Assembly (NCBI GenBank): GCA_927911745.1
Contig: CAKMQF010000009.1
Span: 1 to 6,409, forward strand
Direction of reading: 5' to 3'
Source: an uncultured Gemella sp.
GTDB taxonomy: Bacteria; Bacillota; Bacilli; Staphylococcales; Gemellaceae
Length of the DNA stretch: 6,409 nucleotides
The notes under the pieces are model-generated. The model was given only the letters and a program-made list of their open reading frames with translations, had not been told where the DNA came from and ran no database searches. A program made the translations under genes and the position numbers. Within the stretch, counting starts at the first letter, position 1; each line of letters starts with the position of its first letter. Below are positions 6,265 through 6,409 of this stretch, one piece after another.

Positions 6265-6266
6265 TA
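6265..6266 (+). other. Frameshift 6: one base missing in the VOC gene
   Basis: After DPDGLP the bases TA lie before GAA-ATA-CAT-GAA-TAA. A third base (most simply TTA, Leu) gives PLEIHE-stop, the usual family ending. As written this frame reads a TAG at 6265-6267. Confidence 0.7.
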
Positions 6267-6287
6267 GAAATACATGAATAAAAAATA

Positions 6288-6328
6288 AAAGAAGAAACTT
6301 AGGAAACTAGGTTTTTTCTTTATTTTTT
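6288..6328 (+). terminator. Strong rho-independent terminator of the cutC-VOC unit, possibly bidirectional
   Basis: A 15-bp stem pairs AAAGAAGAAACTTAG (6288-6302) with CTAGGTTTTTTCTTT (6307-6321), including two G-U pairs. It closes on a GAAA tetraloop (6303-6306) and is followed by A and TTTTTT (6323-6328). Skipping A6287, the A-rich strand 6281-6286 can pair on with 6322-6327. The structure therefore has an A-tract on one side and a T-tract on the other, and could stop transcription from both directions. It begins 6 nt after the restored VOC stop. Confidence 0.88.
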
Positions 6329-6349
6329 ATAATTAAACAGAAAAATCTA

Positions 6350-6378
6350 TTGATTTTACAGATAATATATGTTTAAAT
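6350..6378 (+). promoter_or_regulatory. Possible promoter for a gene right of the window
   Basis: TTGATT (6350-6355), a 17-bp spacer and TTAAAT (6373-6378), with a TG two bases upstream at 6370-6371, resemble a sigma-A promoter. The region is very AT-rich, so chance matches are common. No coding sequence or ribosome site is visible up to 6409. Confidence 0.35.
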
Positions 6379-6409
6379 AGAGAAATGTAATTAAAATAAA
6401 CTTAAAAAA

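Larger units (their letters stand above)
5898..6281 (+). pseudogene. YaeR-like VOC (glyoxalase/bleomycin-resistance fold) protein, frameshifted near the 3' end
   Basis: As written the frame ends at 6246-6248 after 116 residues (KKMAFFL). The family ends in a pattern like FFFDPDGLPLEIHE. That ending is present, split by two lesions: one surplus T in the T6 run 6237-6242, and one base missing in the Leu codon at about 6265. Repairing both gives 127 residues and a stop at 6279-6281, in the original frame. Length and sequence resemble E. coli YaeR (VHHIAII near the start, LRHLAF in the middle). Metal ligands by alignment with glyoxalase I are His7, Glu54 (LVLEIF), His77 (LRHLAF) and Glu124 (PLEIHE); the last is lost in the truncated form. 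VOC enzymes bind a divalent metal and act on small molecules, and the substrate here is unknown. It starts one base after cutC and is probably in the same transcript. A sequencing error is as likely as real inactivation. Confidence 0.85.

Noticed and set aside
6379..6409. Start of another gene at the right edge
   Set aside because: ATG at 6386 is followed at once by TAA, and the remaining bases give no open frame or ribosome site.

Overview
This AT-rich window reads as chromosome of a low-GC Gram-positive coccus. Gemella is the most likely source and a related oral streptococcus the alternative. The reasons are a wall-type M26 (IgA1-protease family) metalloprotease with 20-residue VEPEKVE-type repeats, very AT-biased codons, strong AAGGAG ribosome sites and A-rich hairpin terminators. 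The genus is an inference from gene content, not a proven assignment.

Region 1 (1-4975) is one large secreted protease gene that enters from the left, without its start, signal peptide or sorting motif. In order it encodes a proline/glutamate-rich repeat stalk (about 7-357), a complete trypsin/V8-like serine protease domain with a His/Asp/Ser triad (about 421-1041), a charged linker, four GLUG-like repeats (about 1790-2176), the conserved M26 middle region, and the zinc catalytic domain with HEMTH (3910-3924) plus a downstream Glu ligand (3982-3984). It carries two different proteases in one chain. As written the reading frame is broken four times. Each break is repaired by removing one A from an A-run (A5, A6, A6, A8), which restores about 1,656 continuous residues.

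Region 2 (4976-5140) is intergenic. It holds a 13-14 bp hairpin that probably ends the protease transcript, then an extended -10 promoter and a good ribosome site for the next gene.

Region 3 (5141-6281) is a two-gene unit: an intact cutC-family TIM-barrel gene, followed one base later by a small YaeR-like VOC (glyoxalase-fold) gene. The VOC gene is also broken near its 3' end, by one surplus T in a T6 run and one missing base 22 nt later. A strong hairpin with a GAAA loop and a T6 tail follows at once.

Region 4 (6330-6409) has no gene, only a possible promoter pointing right.

Five of the six single-base lesions are length gains in A or T runs, and they hit two unrelated genes. Homopolymer miscalling in the assembly is therefore at least as likely as true gene decay. 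The most interesting biology is the V8-like protease embedded in the M26 protease. It keeps a His at the position that reads P1 glutamate in V8 protease, beside a glutamate-rich stalk that it might itself cut.
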